Shown piece by piece: positions 1-12,559 of a DNA stretch of 64,000 nt; the first letter of the stretch is position 1; each line of letters begins with the position of its first letter. Under the pieces are notes generated by a model. It made no database searches, was not told the DNA's origin, and worked only from the letters and a program-made list of their open reading frames with translations. Source of the DNA: Typha latifolia (Eukaryota; Streptophyta; Magnoliopsida; Poales; Typhaceae); NCBI GenBank assembly GCA_019914945.1, contig CM034105.1, positions 11,780,001 through 11,844,000 on the forward strand, in the 5' to 3' direction. The position numbers and the translations under genes are program-made.

Positions 1-556
1 ATGACCCTTCTTACTGGTGATAAATTCATGGCTTCATAAGTCAGTAAAAATCACTAATTATAACCAAATTTTGATTGAGAATAAGCACATGAACAATGCA
101 TTCGCAAGTAAAAAATAAATAAATGGAAAACAGTAAACAAGTAATCATACAAGTAGGTGTATCACTCAGTTGAATTTTGAAGTCTGCTAAAAGAAACTTG
201 GTACTATTGAAGACGAGAAATCAATCAGGCAATATGTATATATGTAAATATATATTATATTTCTAACTTAGACACAGATAAGAGCTAGCAACTTACCAGC
301 TGTGCTTGTCCTTATAAATTGCATTTCTAAATTGCTTTCCCACTCCAATCCATTGATGTTATCACAATGTATCTAACTAACAGCAGATTAAACTTCAATG
401 GAAGTTTGTCTGGACTAACTAAATATAAATTATAGATGGTTTAAAGAACCATACATACATGACCAGTGTCATTCCTCCAGTTAAACAAGTCTAAGGCAGA
501 CTCCCTGAAAGTTCTGCACTGTAGAGTCATCAGGTCAACTTCAAAGATTTCCTTTC
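1..556 (-). other. 3' flank / 3' UTR of the CID-domain gene
   Basis: This is the sequence downstream of the stop codon of the minus-strand CID gene. I see no second gene in it; it is AT-rich and has no long open frame. Part of it, probably the stretch nearest 556, is 3' untranslated region. I could not fix the polyadenylation site. Confidence 0.4.
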
Positions 557-3500
557 TTATTGCTTGGTCATTGGAGGCGGCGGCACTGGGAAGGGTGGTT
601 GGCTAAAGAGTGCGCCCTCTGATACGGGGAAACTCTGATACGGGTTGGGTGCACCAGGGAATGGAGGCATGCCCACCATTGGAAAGTTTGGGAGAGGAAA
701 CGGAGCCGGCACATAACCATATGGCATACCTGTCATTGCACCTGCAGCAGTCGGCATGTACTGTGCACTTGTAGGTGGTAGCAGAGGAGGCATAAGAGGC
801 AATGAGGTTGGAGGTGGCGGTGGTGGCTGCAAGCTGGGGTTCGGATGGTCCATGGAAGGGGATGGTGGTGGTGGCTGTTGAAGTGAATCAGGATGTGGGA
901 AAGGTGGTGGGGGTGGCTGGGACTGAGGCTGAGGGTATGGTGGCGGCACATAAGAAGGCACACTATTCTCTAGCTTGGGCCTCTTATTATTATCAGGATA
1001 CTCTTCTTTCATCCTCTGGTTTATGATGCCATCGGAGGCCAAAGAGGAGAAGACATAGCTGAGCATCTCAGCTGAAGTAGTGGATGCAGTGAGCTTTGCT
1101 GCCATGGAAGCAGCTGCCATTTTCGAGGCTTCCTCCTCAACACGGGAAGAATCGTTGTGATTAAAAGTTCCTTCCGGGTTGTACACAATTGGAGAAATTT
1201 GCGATTTCTCGCCAGTGGCAGCAGTGGATTCTGATTTGAGATTAAGTGGAGCATCAGAAAGGGAAGAGGATGAGTCCTTATTCTGATCAGATGGTGGCTG
1301 CCTGATATTGTAGCTCAATTGCTTCCGAAAGAGAACATCTGCTTGCTCATACCGTGATTGAGCGACCTGAAAGTTTTGATGCAGTGAATAATAAGAAAAC
1401 ATCAGAAAAGAATATCTGTTGAATGCTCATATCAGAAAGCAGATTAAATTTTTAAAGAAAATCTAGCAAATCTATTTGTCTGAATATACTATTTATTCAT
1501 ATCTTGAAGATTAAAATACAATTATCAACCATGAACATCAGCATGTTTCATTCATGGATAAAAACATGACAGTTACAAAAGGAAGATGAAACACAATAAA
1601 AGACACTTTTTACTTGTGATTCATAAATGATCAGTCCTTGATTATTTATTTCTCCCAAGGCCACAATCAAGCATAAAAAAAAATATCACAGTTTGAAATT
1701 GAAAATAAGGAATAAAAAAAGCATGAGCTGCATATTTTCACAAAATATAATTTGAAAATGACATCTGCCAGCATATATACCACACATTAACCACCAAAAA
1801 TTGATATCTTTATTAACTTCACATTTGAGGACATAATAAAGTTTGCAAATCATGCCTAGTAATGTTGGGTACACCTACAGTACTTTAACAATTCTGATAT
1901 TGCTTAATAGGTCTCAACTACATTTACATAATGCATCTGCGGAAACAAATAAATCCAGCACCTATGAACTATTCTAATAAAACACATTTATCTTACTTTT
2001 AATATGTATTTTAAGTTATCTTTAACAAAGACGCTGAAATTATGTGCATGAAAAGTACCTGAAGTTGATTATGAACTTGTTCAATCTTGAGTTCCTGAAA
2101 AATCAACCATTCCCAAACCATAAGAATATCAGAGAAAGATCTGAATATATTGCTCCAACTAATGCAACTTTCTACTCTACTGGCCTTTAAATGAATGAGC
2201 TAACTCACCTCCTCATGAAGCACCTCTCTTAACTGGGAAACAAGAGTTTTCCTGGAAAATTCAGCTGCTTTTAATTGTTCTATACATTCTCTTAGTCTGC
2301 TGTGCTGCACCTGAAAGTCCCCCAAAACTCCAGATTCGCTATTGTTTCCTATCAATAAACAAGAGACAGGAAAAGTGGCATAAGTTCCAAGGCAACAACA
2401 TCAACAATCTCTCTCCCTCCCTCCCTCCCTCTGCCTCTCTCATTGAGACCCAACCAAAAGTATCTACATATGTGGTGATTGACAACATAGAGAAGAGAGA
2501 ATCAGAGTTTTAATCTAAAGCAAGATAAAAATCTATATAAATTAAAATGAAGTAGCACATTATGTAACTTAAGTGGCTGGCCATCTGGCCGCGCATCAAA
2601 GGAAGGTTTATCCATGAGTCAGTGCTCCTTTATCTCTATTTGTCAACCAAATGCTAACAAAAGGCATCAACAAAAATAATCCAATAAAGGAACTTAAAAG
2701 GGTAATAACTCTCCCCTTATCATTGTTTTCTATCACACCCACACCTCTGATAACTTTACAATATGATAATTTATCAGTACCAAAAAAGTTGATAATTTGT
2801 CAGTCCAACCAAAACAGATTCCTTACCTAAATCATCTTTATACATCTTATACTTCTCTCCCAAATCAAAATGATAAATTATAAAAGTTGCAACCTTTTAT
2901 CATCCAAGGATAACTTGGTAACCGTAACAAACTAACAATCATCCATATTTTGCGTATATATGAATCAAATGAGGTTAACTTCAAAGTGGCATGTATTTCA
3001 GAAGCCAAAAAAGAAAACCAATAGATTCTCATAGGAAAAAATAAAGATTCAATACACATCATCTAAGGATTTTCAACAGATCCAGTATGATACCGATCAA
3101 TTGTGTAAATAACTGAAAGTTAGCCATACAACTCTTCCAGTCATCTGGTCATTTACTTAGCACGTATTTGGCCATCCAAATACTATAGTGCCAATGCCAA
3201 AGCAGCACTATTGTCAAATGGACTTACGATGAATTTGTATTCTGGAGAACTGATAGCTATAAAGGTTATTCTGGTATAAAAAAATTTCAGCTGGAATTTG
3301 AAAAGCTTCAAGATGTTTAAAGAAGAAATGGGTTATGCATTGCCAGAAATGTCTGAGCTATTGCCCCTGTATATTTCCTTTTAAAGCAGAATGGAACGAA
3401 TAAAGTAGTACCCAGAGAGACACTGAAAGCTTCAGTTGTAAAAGATCATGGGGATGTCCATAGGGGAGTGGGACTGCCAAGAAAACAAAACACATGGTAT

Positions 3501-6500
3501 ATGAAAGCAAGGTTTTGAGAGCCTGTCAATCAGTTTTGAGATAGCTAACCCTATGTAGTAGATCCAGAGGTAAACTTGGCAAGTCAAAATAATTTCTTAT
3601 TAAATGGCATATAAAATTTGATAAAATTATTAAAAGATATGTAAGAAATGACATGCTCAGCACTGTCCTGTAAACGAGGATATTTCTCCAACAAAGTTTA
3701 GTCATGATTAAGTATCGCATATATATAGCTCTTGCTTGCAATGTAGTATACAATATGCCCAAATGTATAACCTGACTATTGGTTGTGATACAAAGGAAAT
3801 TAGACATTAGAAAAGGTTAGCTTATTTAACTTTTAAAAAAGTCTAAAGAGGAACAATAAATAGAAAGGAAGACAAGAATTTGAAAAAATATATCCAAATT
3901 GGTAACAAGAAAGGGTGTAGCACTTACCTAAATTAGACTTATTTCCATATTCCTTTTCCATCTTGTCAACAAAGTTAATAGCGTTTTGACATTTTCCAAA
4001 TAAAGCATCATCATCCATGGGAGCACTCTGAATATGCTCATAACTCGAAATAAGCTTCTCCAGCAGTTGTCTGCCCGGTTTCTACAACATGCAAGTATCA
4101 ATTCATTTGAAACTAAAATCATCGAAGGCACATATATGTTCTGGAACATAGATATCAGCATATGTCATGCTCATACTGATTTTCCAATCTGACTGAATTT
4201 TCTTACCAACTTGTAGCTAATTCCTTTCCCATCTCTATTTCTGTTTTCCAGCTTCCTCCCCAAGAGCTCTTCTTTAAGAGTTTGCCCACGAGAACCAAAA
4301 ACCTTTCGTTCTTCCCATATACCAACCTAGAAGACAAATAATTATAATCATGGCATAAATGCTTCCCAGAATCCAATTACTATTTTTAACTAGATGTGGA
4401 GATGCCAATCAGGGATTGAAATTCTGTCCTAACAAAAATTGCCTCGCTGAAACATTTTGTGTTTTGGTCCTATCTAACCCAGAACTTTCCCCAAAATTAG
4501 CATCTCACAGAAACAACCCTAATAACAATTTTTAAAGAATGTTTTAGATTTTGAGCTGGATCTGACTTGAACCCAACTTATACCTAACTAAATATCAACC
4601 TGATCACTTACATGCTATTAGATCATGTGTAATGCATTGAAAACTAAGATAAAATAGACTGTTTATCAAAAGAAGTCTGAAACCGACACAATGAAACTAA
4701 AACTGATCCCCGACTGGACTTTTTCGTTTTTTAATGAAGCAGAAACCAAAACCAAAACTAAACCATAACTTTGAACCGTGATTTCAATCATAATGTCAAC
4801 AATGCATGACTCAATCATTTGCATTACATGGTAGAATATCATCCCAAGAACAAATTAACTGGGAAATCCAGCAAGGCATCCACCAATATAATGAAATAAA
4901 TATCTCACCATGGTAAGGAGATATTTGAGACATAAGAATGCTCATCATTAATTGCAAAGTCCTCAAGAGAATGAGCATGAAGATATTAATGTAACTTTGC
5001 TGTATGAGAGACTAACAATCTGTGGTAAATTCTTCAGCAAAAATATTGAGGAACATAAACCAAACAAAATGCCAACACATTAGTCCATTGCAAGTCTTTC
5101 CTTCATTGATATCACAATCTTGTTTAGACTTACAAATATGTGGCTTCAGCTAGATAATACAAAATTCCAAGATTATGTTCATAAATCAGGAAACACCTTA
5201 CAATTCCTAATTATCGGTGCATGAGATAGTATCTTGCTATTACAGAATATAAAATACTGCCAATTATTCTTATAAGTTTTCAAATATATAGTCAAAAGTC
5301 AAAACTAATCATGGGCTATACAATTAGATCAATTAATGATGTATTATGCCAAAATAAGTAAAATTTATTTGGCTTATTTCTGTTAGACAAGGGCAAGATA
5401 CAGCTATGTATCAGAACACATCCTATTGGTAGGCTATGACTATCAATAAAAAGAAAGTTTGGGTGGTTGAATGGCCCAATATGTAAAAAGGAGCTTTCCT
5501 TAGCCCTAAAAAATTCCATAAAGACTAATAGCCTTAGAAAAATACCATCGCTTATCTGCTACAACTATTACGCCATTAGTCATTCTTAAGTCATTAATAT
5601 CCATAAGCACATCCATAAAATCAAGCATAAAAAAGGACCTTCTTAATGATATATTTCTTCTATAACTTGAGGAAAGATGCATAAGATGCTGAGTAAAAAG
5701 AGTAACAAAAAGAGCTTTCGTTAGTAGCTTTAAGGGCCCTTAGTATATCCGCAAAAGGGTCATCAATTACATTTCATATTGTCGTATTGTATACGACATC
5801 GATGATCATTTAAAAAGAAATCATCATTTATGGAGACTCTTGGGCGCCAAAGTAACTTTAACCTAGTGAATTTCAAAGTTCATTGCATAAGCGAGTAATT
5901 TTCACAACCTCACTGAAACTAAAATAAAAAATAAAAAAGCAAGATTTCGAATCTCAATATCGAAATCTGAATCGACCGGTAGAGAAAACGATATGTATCG
6001 ATCGTATAGGTTGTATCAATTGTATCAACCGCTATTATCAGATCAAACTATTTTCTTATTACATAAAATTTTAAATATTATTTTAAAATATGTTGGAATA
6101 TTTCTAAAAAAATTAGAAAAAGTTACAGAAAAATATGAAAATAAATTTACTCACATATGAAGCCTAAAAACTAAAGAAAAACACTCATTCAAAATTGTGT
6201 TGAATTTCGAGCGGAATTTAGTAAATTTTTATACTCGTAAATTACTGCTGTGGAAGTGAAATGATCTCTCTTCATTATTGTTCTATAGCAATAAGAAATG
6301 AGAATTAAAGAGCGAGCAAGAAAGAGAGAACTAATAAAAAAATAAATGAGAGAAAAAAGCAATCACTCGAGTTCAGTGCAGAGAAGCCGAAGAGATTCAA
6401 TGGATGAGTTCGATGAAGTGTGAGGCGTGGGAGGATAGTGTGTGTAAGAGATAAAAAAAAGGCAACTAGGGACATTAATATTGTTAATATCTCTTGGGTT

Positions 6501-9500
6501 AAATCTATTTTAGATTCGACCTCAATTTTAAAAAAAAAAATTAGTTTCGGTTGATACTGCCGATACAGCCGAGATGGATCAACTGAAACTAATGTTGGGG
6601 TCAAGATCGGGATCAACCGATTTTTAAAACCATGAAAAAAAAGGAAAAATATATCGTCCAAGCAGCACTATAATTAACAAGATAGGGAAAGTAATGAAAA
6701 GCTTTTGTTGGTCACTTTAAAAAGCCTTAGTATGGCCATACTAGAGCCAATTGTATGACTTCGAGATGCATCTACTACATGGAATTAGTAGTCATATTTA
6801 ATTGGGCATCCTTATATAAGGAGCTTTCTTGACTATTGAAAATTGCTTATATACAGTTTGTTAGGCATATGAAGAACTTTATTGGATACTTAAATGATTT
6901 CACTTAGTGCAACACAGATGATGTACATTCAATGAGGCATCTGAAAAGAATCTTAGTTAGCGGTTCTCGCATTCTCTTTCAAAGGTTTAAAAAAAATCAA
7001 CTCCTCAAACAGTCAAAATTCCATATTAAGAATGATGATTTCATAAGGGAACATTAATTAATAGAACCTAATTGTGAATCCATAGAGCAACTTCTCATTT
7101 GTTCTAAAAGAAGATGAGAAAAGTTTGAATGAGCCAATTTTCACATTAAAAGTCACAACTCAACCAGGTGTCTATCATATAGCTGATGCCAACCAGAGGC
7201 CATAATAGATTCATTGATGGACGACAAGTATGAAATTCCAAAGTGTTAATGGTCCTTCCTCTTCTAAGGATAAGTACATCAAAGCTACATCTTATTTTCC
7301 CCATCTATGGTCCATCTCTTGACCCTAGTTATTCCACCCTCATACTTTTTCATTTTAATATAATTTATTGAATGGAATAACTAAATGAGGAACCCTCCCT
7401 TCATTGATGGACGACAAGTATGAAATTCCAAAGTGCTAATGTTCCTTCCTCTTCTAAGGGTAAGTACATCAAAGCTACATCTTATTTTCCCCGTCTATGG
7501 TCCATCTCTTGACCCTAGTTATTCCACCCTCATACCTTTTCATTTTAACATAATTTATTGAATGGAATAACTAAATGAGGAATCCTCCCTTCTAATACTA
7601 TTAAGAATTACTTCCTATTATTTCCTGCCCTCATATATGACCTTTATCCTATTCTTCTTAATGCCCTCTCGCTGCAATCATCACTGTTTAAAAGATTTAG
7701 CATCATGTTAGCACGACCACATGTTATATACAATAAGCAAGCTACTGGAGTATACTTACTTTTTTATGAAAGATAATAGTTTTAATGTATGCATCTCTAG
7801 TTGGATAATTAGAATAGTATGCACATAATACATTACAGAGACATTTGCTGAAAAAATCTATATGCATTAATTGGTGCGAGTTAGTGCTTCTTCCATGGGT
7901 CGTGGTGAGGCAAGTACAACCTCTCCCACATTGTTTTTAATAGAACTTCCACCTTAATGCCTAAAATCCCGCCCTTAGATGCAATATAACTAGACTCTGC
8001 TTGGGTCCCACCTAGGTGGCCACTTTAGTATTTCATATCATGTTTTAGTATGTCCCACGTAGGTGACTGCTTTAGTATCTCATATTATGCTTTAGTATGT
8101 AGGTTGACTTTGAAATTCAAAATTATTGTACATGTCGATAAATTAGTGGATTATAATTGCTTAATATGGTTCTTAACATGAATCCATTAATATATTGTTT
8201 AGATTGTACATACTAATTTTAACTTCTTTAACTATTATTTCTTTTATTTGTTAATTTTTAAACTGTCTTGAATTCTAGTGCCTACCTAGGTACTATGCCA
8301 CCCGCCTAGTGCCTAGGCAATACATGATCCCTTGTTCACCTATCTACTACCTCTTTTAAAAACCTTGCTTTCTCATAAGAGGTATAATGCAACAGCATAC
8401 ACATTCTAGCAGACTAAACTCTTGAATCCATTGTTCAGGATCGGCCGATCCCGATCCAAACTCTCTCTCTCTTTCTCTCTTTCACTCTTCCTTCTCACTC
8501 TCTCTTACTCTTTTTTTTCTTTCACTCTTTGTTTCTTTTTTTCTCTCCTTACATATAATTATTGTTTCTATTACGAAGAGATCTAGCTCTGGTGAACTCC
8601 GACGAACTCTGGTATTTTTTCTTTATTTCTCTCTCAATTTTTTTCATTTCTTCCACTCTCTCCCTTTTTCTTCTTTTTTATTCTTTTTTTTCTTCTCTCT
8701 TCTTCTTCTTCTTCTTCTTCTTCTTCTTCTTCTTCTTCTTTACTGTATCATGGTTTTTCATTCTTTTATTTGATTTTCTTCCACTCACTTTCTTTCTAGT
8801 CTCTCTTCTTTTTAATTTTTATTACACCATAATTTTTCTTTCTTTATTTTCTTATTTTTGATAAAAAAATTTCTAAATTTTTAGAAGTTTTCCTGCATTT
8901 TTAAATAATATTTAGAATTTTATGTAATTAAAAAGTCTGATCCGATCCAGGCGACCAATACGGCCGATCCGACCGATACGTATCGTTTTTTTAGAAGGAG
9001 ATTTTTCGAACCTTGCTCGAATCTATAAGAGAAGAAAAACAAGGTTAAAAATAACCTAAAAGATTTTTATTTAGCAATCTCCCTTTGCATCATGAGATTG
9101 CTCCTATGTATTGATATCAAACTAGTCCTAGTCCAAATAGGGAAAAAAGAGTGCAAAGATGTTAAGAATCTAGAGTAATCTAATTGAAAATAATAGAGTT
9201 GGAGACAAATTGGGGGTTAGACTTCACTTCAATCTATATCCAGCTTCACATTAGCAGCATCCTGCATCAAGGTATAAGGCTGCACAAATCGCCTACTGGC
9301 CCAGAATTGGCTGGAGGCTCATGCAACTGGATGCATACATTCTGTATTGAAATAATCTTCAGAACATATCATTCTACTGGAGGTACCAAGTTGCAATAAA
9401 AAATGAATTTCTCTACAAGTCAGGTTCCTCTTACCACTATTTATGCTTAAAGCAAAATAAAATATGTCAGGAGCATAAAAAGAGATGTCCAAATGCATAT

Positions 9501-10386
9501 ACATGTAAAAGTCAACTGCTAAAACATTAGTGAGTATGAATTATGACAGATCAATCATAGTGCTGGTAATTCTTATGTTATGGACTTATCCATGCATATT
9601 TTGCATGCACAAGTGCAGCTCACAGAGAAAAGAACTTGCATGGTATCAAGTAATTTAGAGTCTTAGACGAAAATTACACACAGAAATATACCATGCAAAC
9701 AACCAGAATCACGAGGTTTTGTGCAGATAGTTAAAATACACAATGATCCAATAATGTCATGCCTCTTCTACTAAACAATCAATTGACAAAAGTCACAAAA
9801 AAGAAATACACTAGTCTTGTAATTAAACAAGATGGGTAACATTCCTGCAATAAGAGAGGGTGAACCATGTAAAAACAGGAGTAATAATTACATTCCACGT
9901 ACCAGTCTAATTACAGCATTCCTTCCAAATTCATCCCCATTCTCAAGTACATCATTAAGTGCATCGGGAAGAACCCTCCAAAATTCAGTGATGAATTCCA
10001 TACCCTTTCGCCTACTGTTTTGCAAAATATCATTTGCCAGATACAGAAATGATACTCGCCTATCTGGGGGCGAATTGTGAAATTGTCGCTCCCATGTTTC
10101 CACAACTTGCTTAGCTTTATTCCTATGGAAGATACACCAATGTGATAAAGCTTTTCCCCGTTAAGTACATCACTTCAATCAGAGAAATAATAGGATTGCT
10201 AAACATATGATAAGCAATTAGGTGTAATAAGACCATTGCCTGATTTTTTTGGGATTTTCCAACCGAAGTTGTATAAGTGTTCAGACTTATATAGTTCAAT
10301 TAAAGGATACTCTCTATACTCTGCTGTGAATTGTTCAATTTAGCAAGCTTATCCACCAAAATCTGCCCATTAAATGACCCGTTCAT
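557..10386 (-). CDS. RPRD/CREPT-like protein with RNA polymerase II CTD-interacting domain (CID), 527 aa
   Basis: Seven coding exons on the minus strand: 10386-10311, 10150-9903, 4326-4207, 4081-3928, 2348-2209, 2094-2059 and 1366-557. All junctions are GT-AG and the frame closes to 527 aa. The start (MNGSFNGQILVDKL) gives a complete first CID helix. Residues 1 to about 133 are a CID/ENTH-VHS-like fold with SHWCIFHR, FLYLANDILQNS and IRLVGIWEERKVFGSRGQ. Residues of about 225-285 look coiled-coil (LHEEELKIEQVHNQLQ). A conserved-looking Ala/Ser/Met stretch and a basic NKRPKLE patch (possible nuclear signal) precede a Pro-rich tail from about residue 392. In animals, RPRD1 proteins bind the phosphorylated CTD of RNA polymerase II and help dephosphorylation and termination; a nuclear role here is inferred from the family. 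Intron 2 (4327-9902) is 5.6 kb and full of repeats. Confidence 0.93.
5940..6640 (-). mobile_element. Non-autonomous element, copy 1 (inside CID-gene intron)
   Basis: The segment has GC-rich termini made of GATC/CGAT words (ATCGACCG, TATCGATCG, CGGTTGATCCCGATC on the complement) around an AT-rich core. Its complement matches 8430-9015 over the AAATAATATTTA/TTTTATGTAAT core and the adjacent TGATCYGAT and GATACRTATCGTTTT end. It has no coding capacity. The family is unknown to me; MITE-like or an LTR fragment are both possible. Confidence 0.5.
7211..7590. repeat. 190-bp tandem duplication in CID-gene intron
   Basis: Two direct copies start with TCATTGATGGACGACAAG at 7211 and 7401, a period of exactly 190 bp. 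They differ at only a few positions (for example gtgttaatgg/gtgctaatgt and ccccatc/ccccgtc), so the duplication is recent. It has no coding frame. Confidence 0.93.
8430..9015 (+). mobile_element. Non-autonomous element, copy 2 (opposite orientation to copy 1)
   Basis: It starts around GGATCGGCCGATCCCGATCC and ends around GACCGATACGTATCGTTTT. Between them are a long CT-rich tract and the same AT-rich core that copy 1 carries on the other strand. The CT tract includes a (CTT)n run at 8701-8741. It is non-coding; the long phenylalanine-rich open frame here is a product of the pyrimidine tract. Confidence 0.5.
8701..8741. repeat. (CTT)n microsatellite
   Basis: About 13 uninterrupted CTT units lie in a longer CT-rich stretch (8460-8745) of the intronic element. 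Confidence 0.95.
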
Positions 10387-12290
10387 TTCCCTAGTGTGAC
10401 GATCCCCAAAGCCAAGGGGAGATTAACCTACAAAGGAGCAATAGAAAAGAAGTCCAGAAAATTAGTGACTGCCAAACTGGTATGAAAGAAAGCAGCTGAT
10501 TATGGGAGAAATAACTGGAATGTACTCTGCGAAAAGAACATGGCAGGAAGAAGGCTGACTATAATCAGCTTAGACCAACATAGGATAAAGAACAAAGCTA
10601 CCAAACCTCTTTAGGAGACAAATATAGCCTCCAGAAATAGGAATAACCTTCACCACTAACTACTTACACAACAAGTGGTACTTTGAAAAATAATTTAATA
10701 AAAAGGACAGTATATAAAGTTTTGCTTTTTGATCTAACTTCCTAAATGAAAGAGCATAATAGACGCAATTACATCATTTCAGATGGATAAAAACATCACT
10801 CAAGTCTAATCTTCAGATTATGGCAACAGAGAAACCCACAAGACCTTTTCAACCTACAGTTTAGACTGAAAATTGAATAGGTCTCAGAACTATATACATC
10901 ACTCAATTCTCTCTCACTCAAAAAAAACCATTACTCATTAGCATAGATCACTTTTTCAAACCTCAAATTCTCTACCTTTCCACCATTATTTTATGATTGC
11001 CAGCCACGGAAATAGATACATTAGTAATCAAATTCCCAGACGATCTGAATTAGTAGATAGAAAGAGCAACTGCAAGTAACTTATACAGGATTAGAAGAAT
11101 TAGAAATTATCAAATAGATGGACAAAGAAAGCTTATACATTTCCATAAAAACCTTCATGTTCAAACTTCGAACATCCAAAACCCAGATAGGAAATATTCG
11201 GCATTGTATTCTGAGAAAATTTTGCCATTAAAGAATAGGTCCTAATAAAGTTTAAGAACATAACAGTAATGATCTTGGAGTACCTCAAGGAGCAATAAAA
11301 CAAACCAAATTTGAAAATTATAGGAAAGATGGTACCAACATTACTTCCTATTCACAGTATCCGCTACTTACAGTTAAATAAAGTATAAAAGAGGAAGCAA
11401 GGTTAATCACCGGAAAAGTGAAACAAACCCAATAAATATTTCCAAACATGAAGTGTTCAAGTATGCACTGGAGTCTTAGATTCCCAAAAAGATCGACTCT
11501 ACAGGTCCAATAAGTGATATCTTCTAACCATCTGGGTTTACGATTACTAGTGCATTAATCGACCGACAGATTGATCCATAGCAACCTAATAAAACGAGAA
11601 ATATCAAAATCTGACACCTAATTCCAAGTAAATAAGCTCCAAAACGCAAAAGATGGAAATTTGGGCCATAAAAGACCAATCAAGTAAGATTTTACGATTT
11701 TAAGTCAGGTTTAGCTATCAAATCTAATAGCAAAATATAAACTTTTGAGCTCACATCCTACAGGTCATTTCGAGCCACACGACGAAATCAATCAAGAAAA
11801 CGAAGCAATGAGAGGAGAACAAAAAGACGATCTTTTTGCTACCAAAACCTTGGGTCAGGAACTATAAAAACTAAGAAATGCTTCCTAATCCCGTTCAAGA
11901 ATCAAGAATGAACAGCCTCCAACTACCTCAGAAACAAAACAAAAAAAAGAAAAGAAAAAGAAAATACGAAAATGGAGAAAATAAACCGACGAGCTTTACC
12001 AGGAAAGGAGAGAAAAAAAGATCGAAACTTGTGGTAATCCGAGATGCTACTCTGAATCCGCAATCGAGTAGGACGAAGTCGTGTTCGATTCGCCCATTGT
12101 TACACGGAGAATTATCCCAAGATAGCTCAAGAGGAGAGAAAAAATGGAGATTTATTCGTAAAACTTGCTCTTTTTACTTCTCCTCCTTATTGTTGTTTCT
12201 ACTGCAAGGAGGGAGGGGCAGAGGTTTTCAAGAGAGCGCGTGGGTTTGAGAGGAAAGGGGGAGAAGAGGGAGGAGGGTTCGAGCCTTCTA
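10387..12290 (-). other. 5' UTR with leader intron of the CID gene
   Basis: Just upstream of the ATG on the minus strand the leader runs back to an acceptor (TTTGTAG before position 10427). A matching donor (CCTG/GTAAAG) lies at 12000/11999, giving a ~1.57-kb leader intron. The non-coding exon, about 12000-12280, is rich in CT and GA runs like many plant 5' UTRs. It holds a 16-codon upstream ORF that starts ATGGGCGAATCG on the minus strand near 12102. The transcription start near 12.28 kb is a guess; I see no clear TATA box. Confidence 0.5.
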
Positions 12291-12559
12291 TGTTAGAAAG
12301 GCTTTTCTTAGGGGTTATAAAATTGCCACCAAAAGCTTTTAAAATAACACTATTACCCTTACATTCTTTAAAATATTATAATTGCTAAATATTTACTAAA
12401 TGACTAAAATACCCTTCTTTCTTCTTTAAGTTTAAAATGTAATTATTTATGAATGATTTTTGTCTCACATTGACATTTTTCGTTATAAAACCATTTTAAT
12501 TTAAGTTAAAATTTAATTGCTACGATACACTTAACTAATACAATTATATTTTTTTTAAA

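Noticed and set aside
733..1254. Open frames overlapping the CID gene's last exon on both strands
   Set aside because: They are out of frame with the Pro-rich coding exon (557-1366) and arise from its CCN/GGN-rich composition.
7850..8370. CCTAGG/CACCTAGG-rich stretch as a separate mobile element
   Set aside because: The words are suggestive of a plant repeat family but I could define neither ends nor a target duplication, so I did not list it.
8562..8861. 99-codon phenylalanine-rich plus-strand frame
   Set aside because: It is produced by a pyrimidine tract and a (CTT)n microsatellite inside a non-coding intronic element.
9832..10080. Plus-strand frame of 82 codons
   Set aside because: It is antisense to the second coding exon of the CID gene, whose CID motifs are unmistakable on the minus strand.
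11878..12249. 123-codon lysine-rich plus-strand frame
   Set aside because: It is antisense to the CID-gene leader exon and its start lies in A-rich sequence; no family resemblance.
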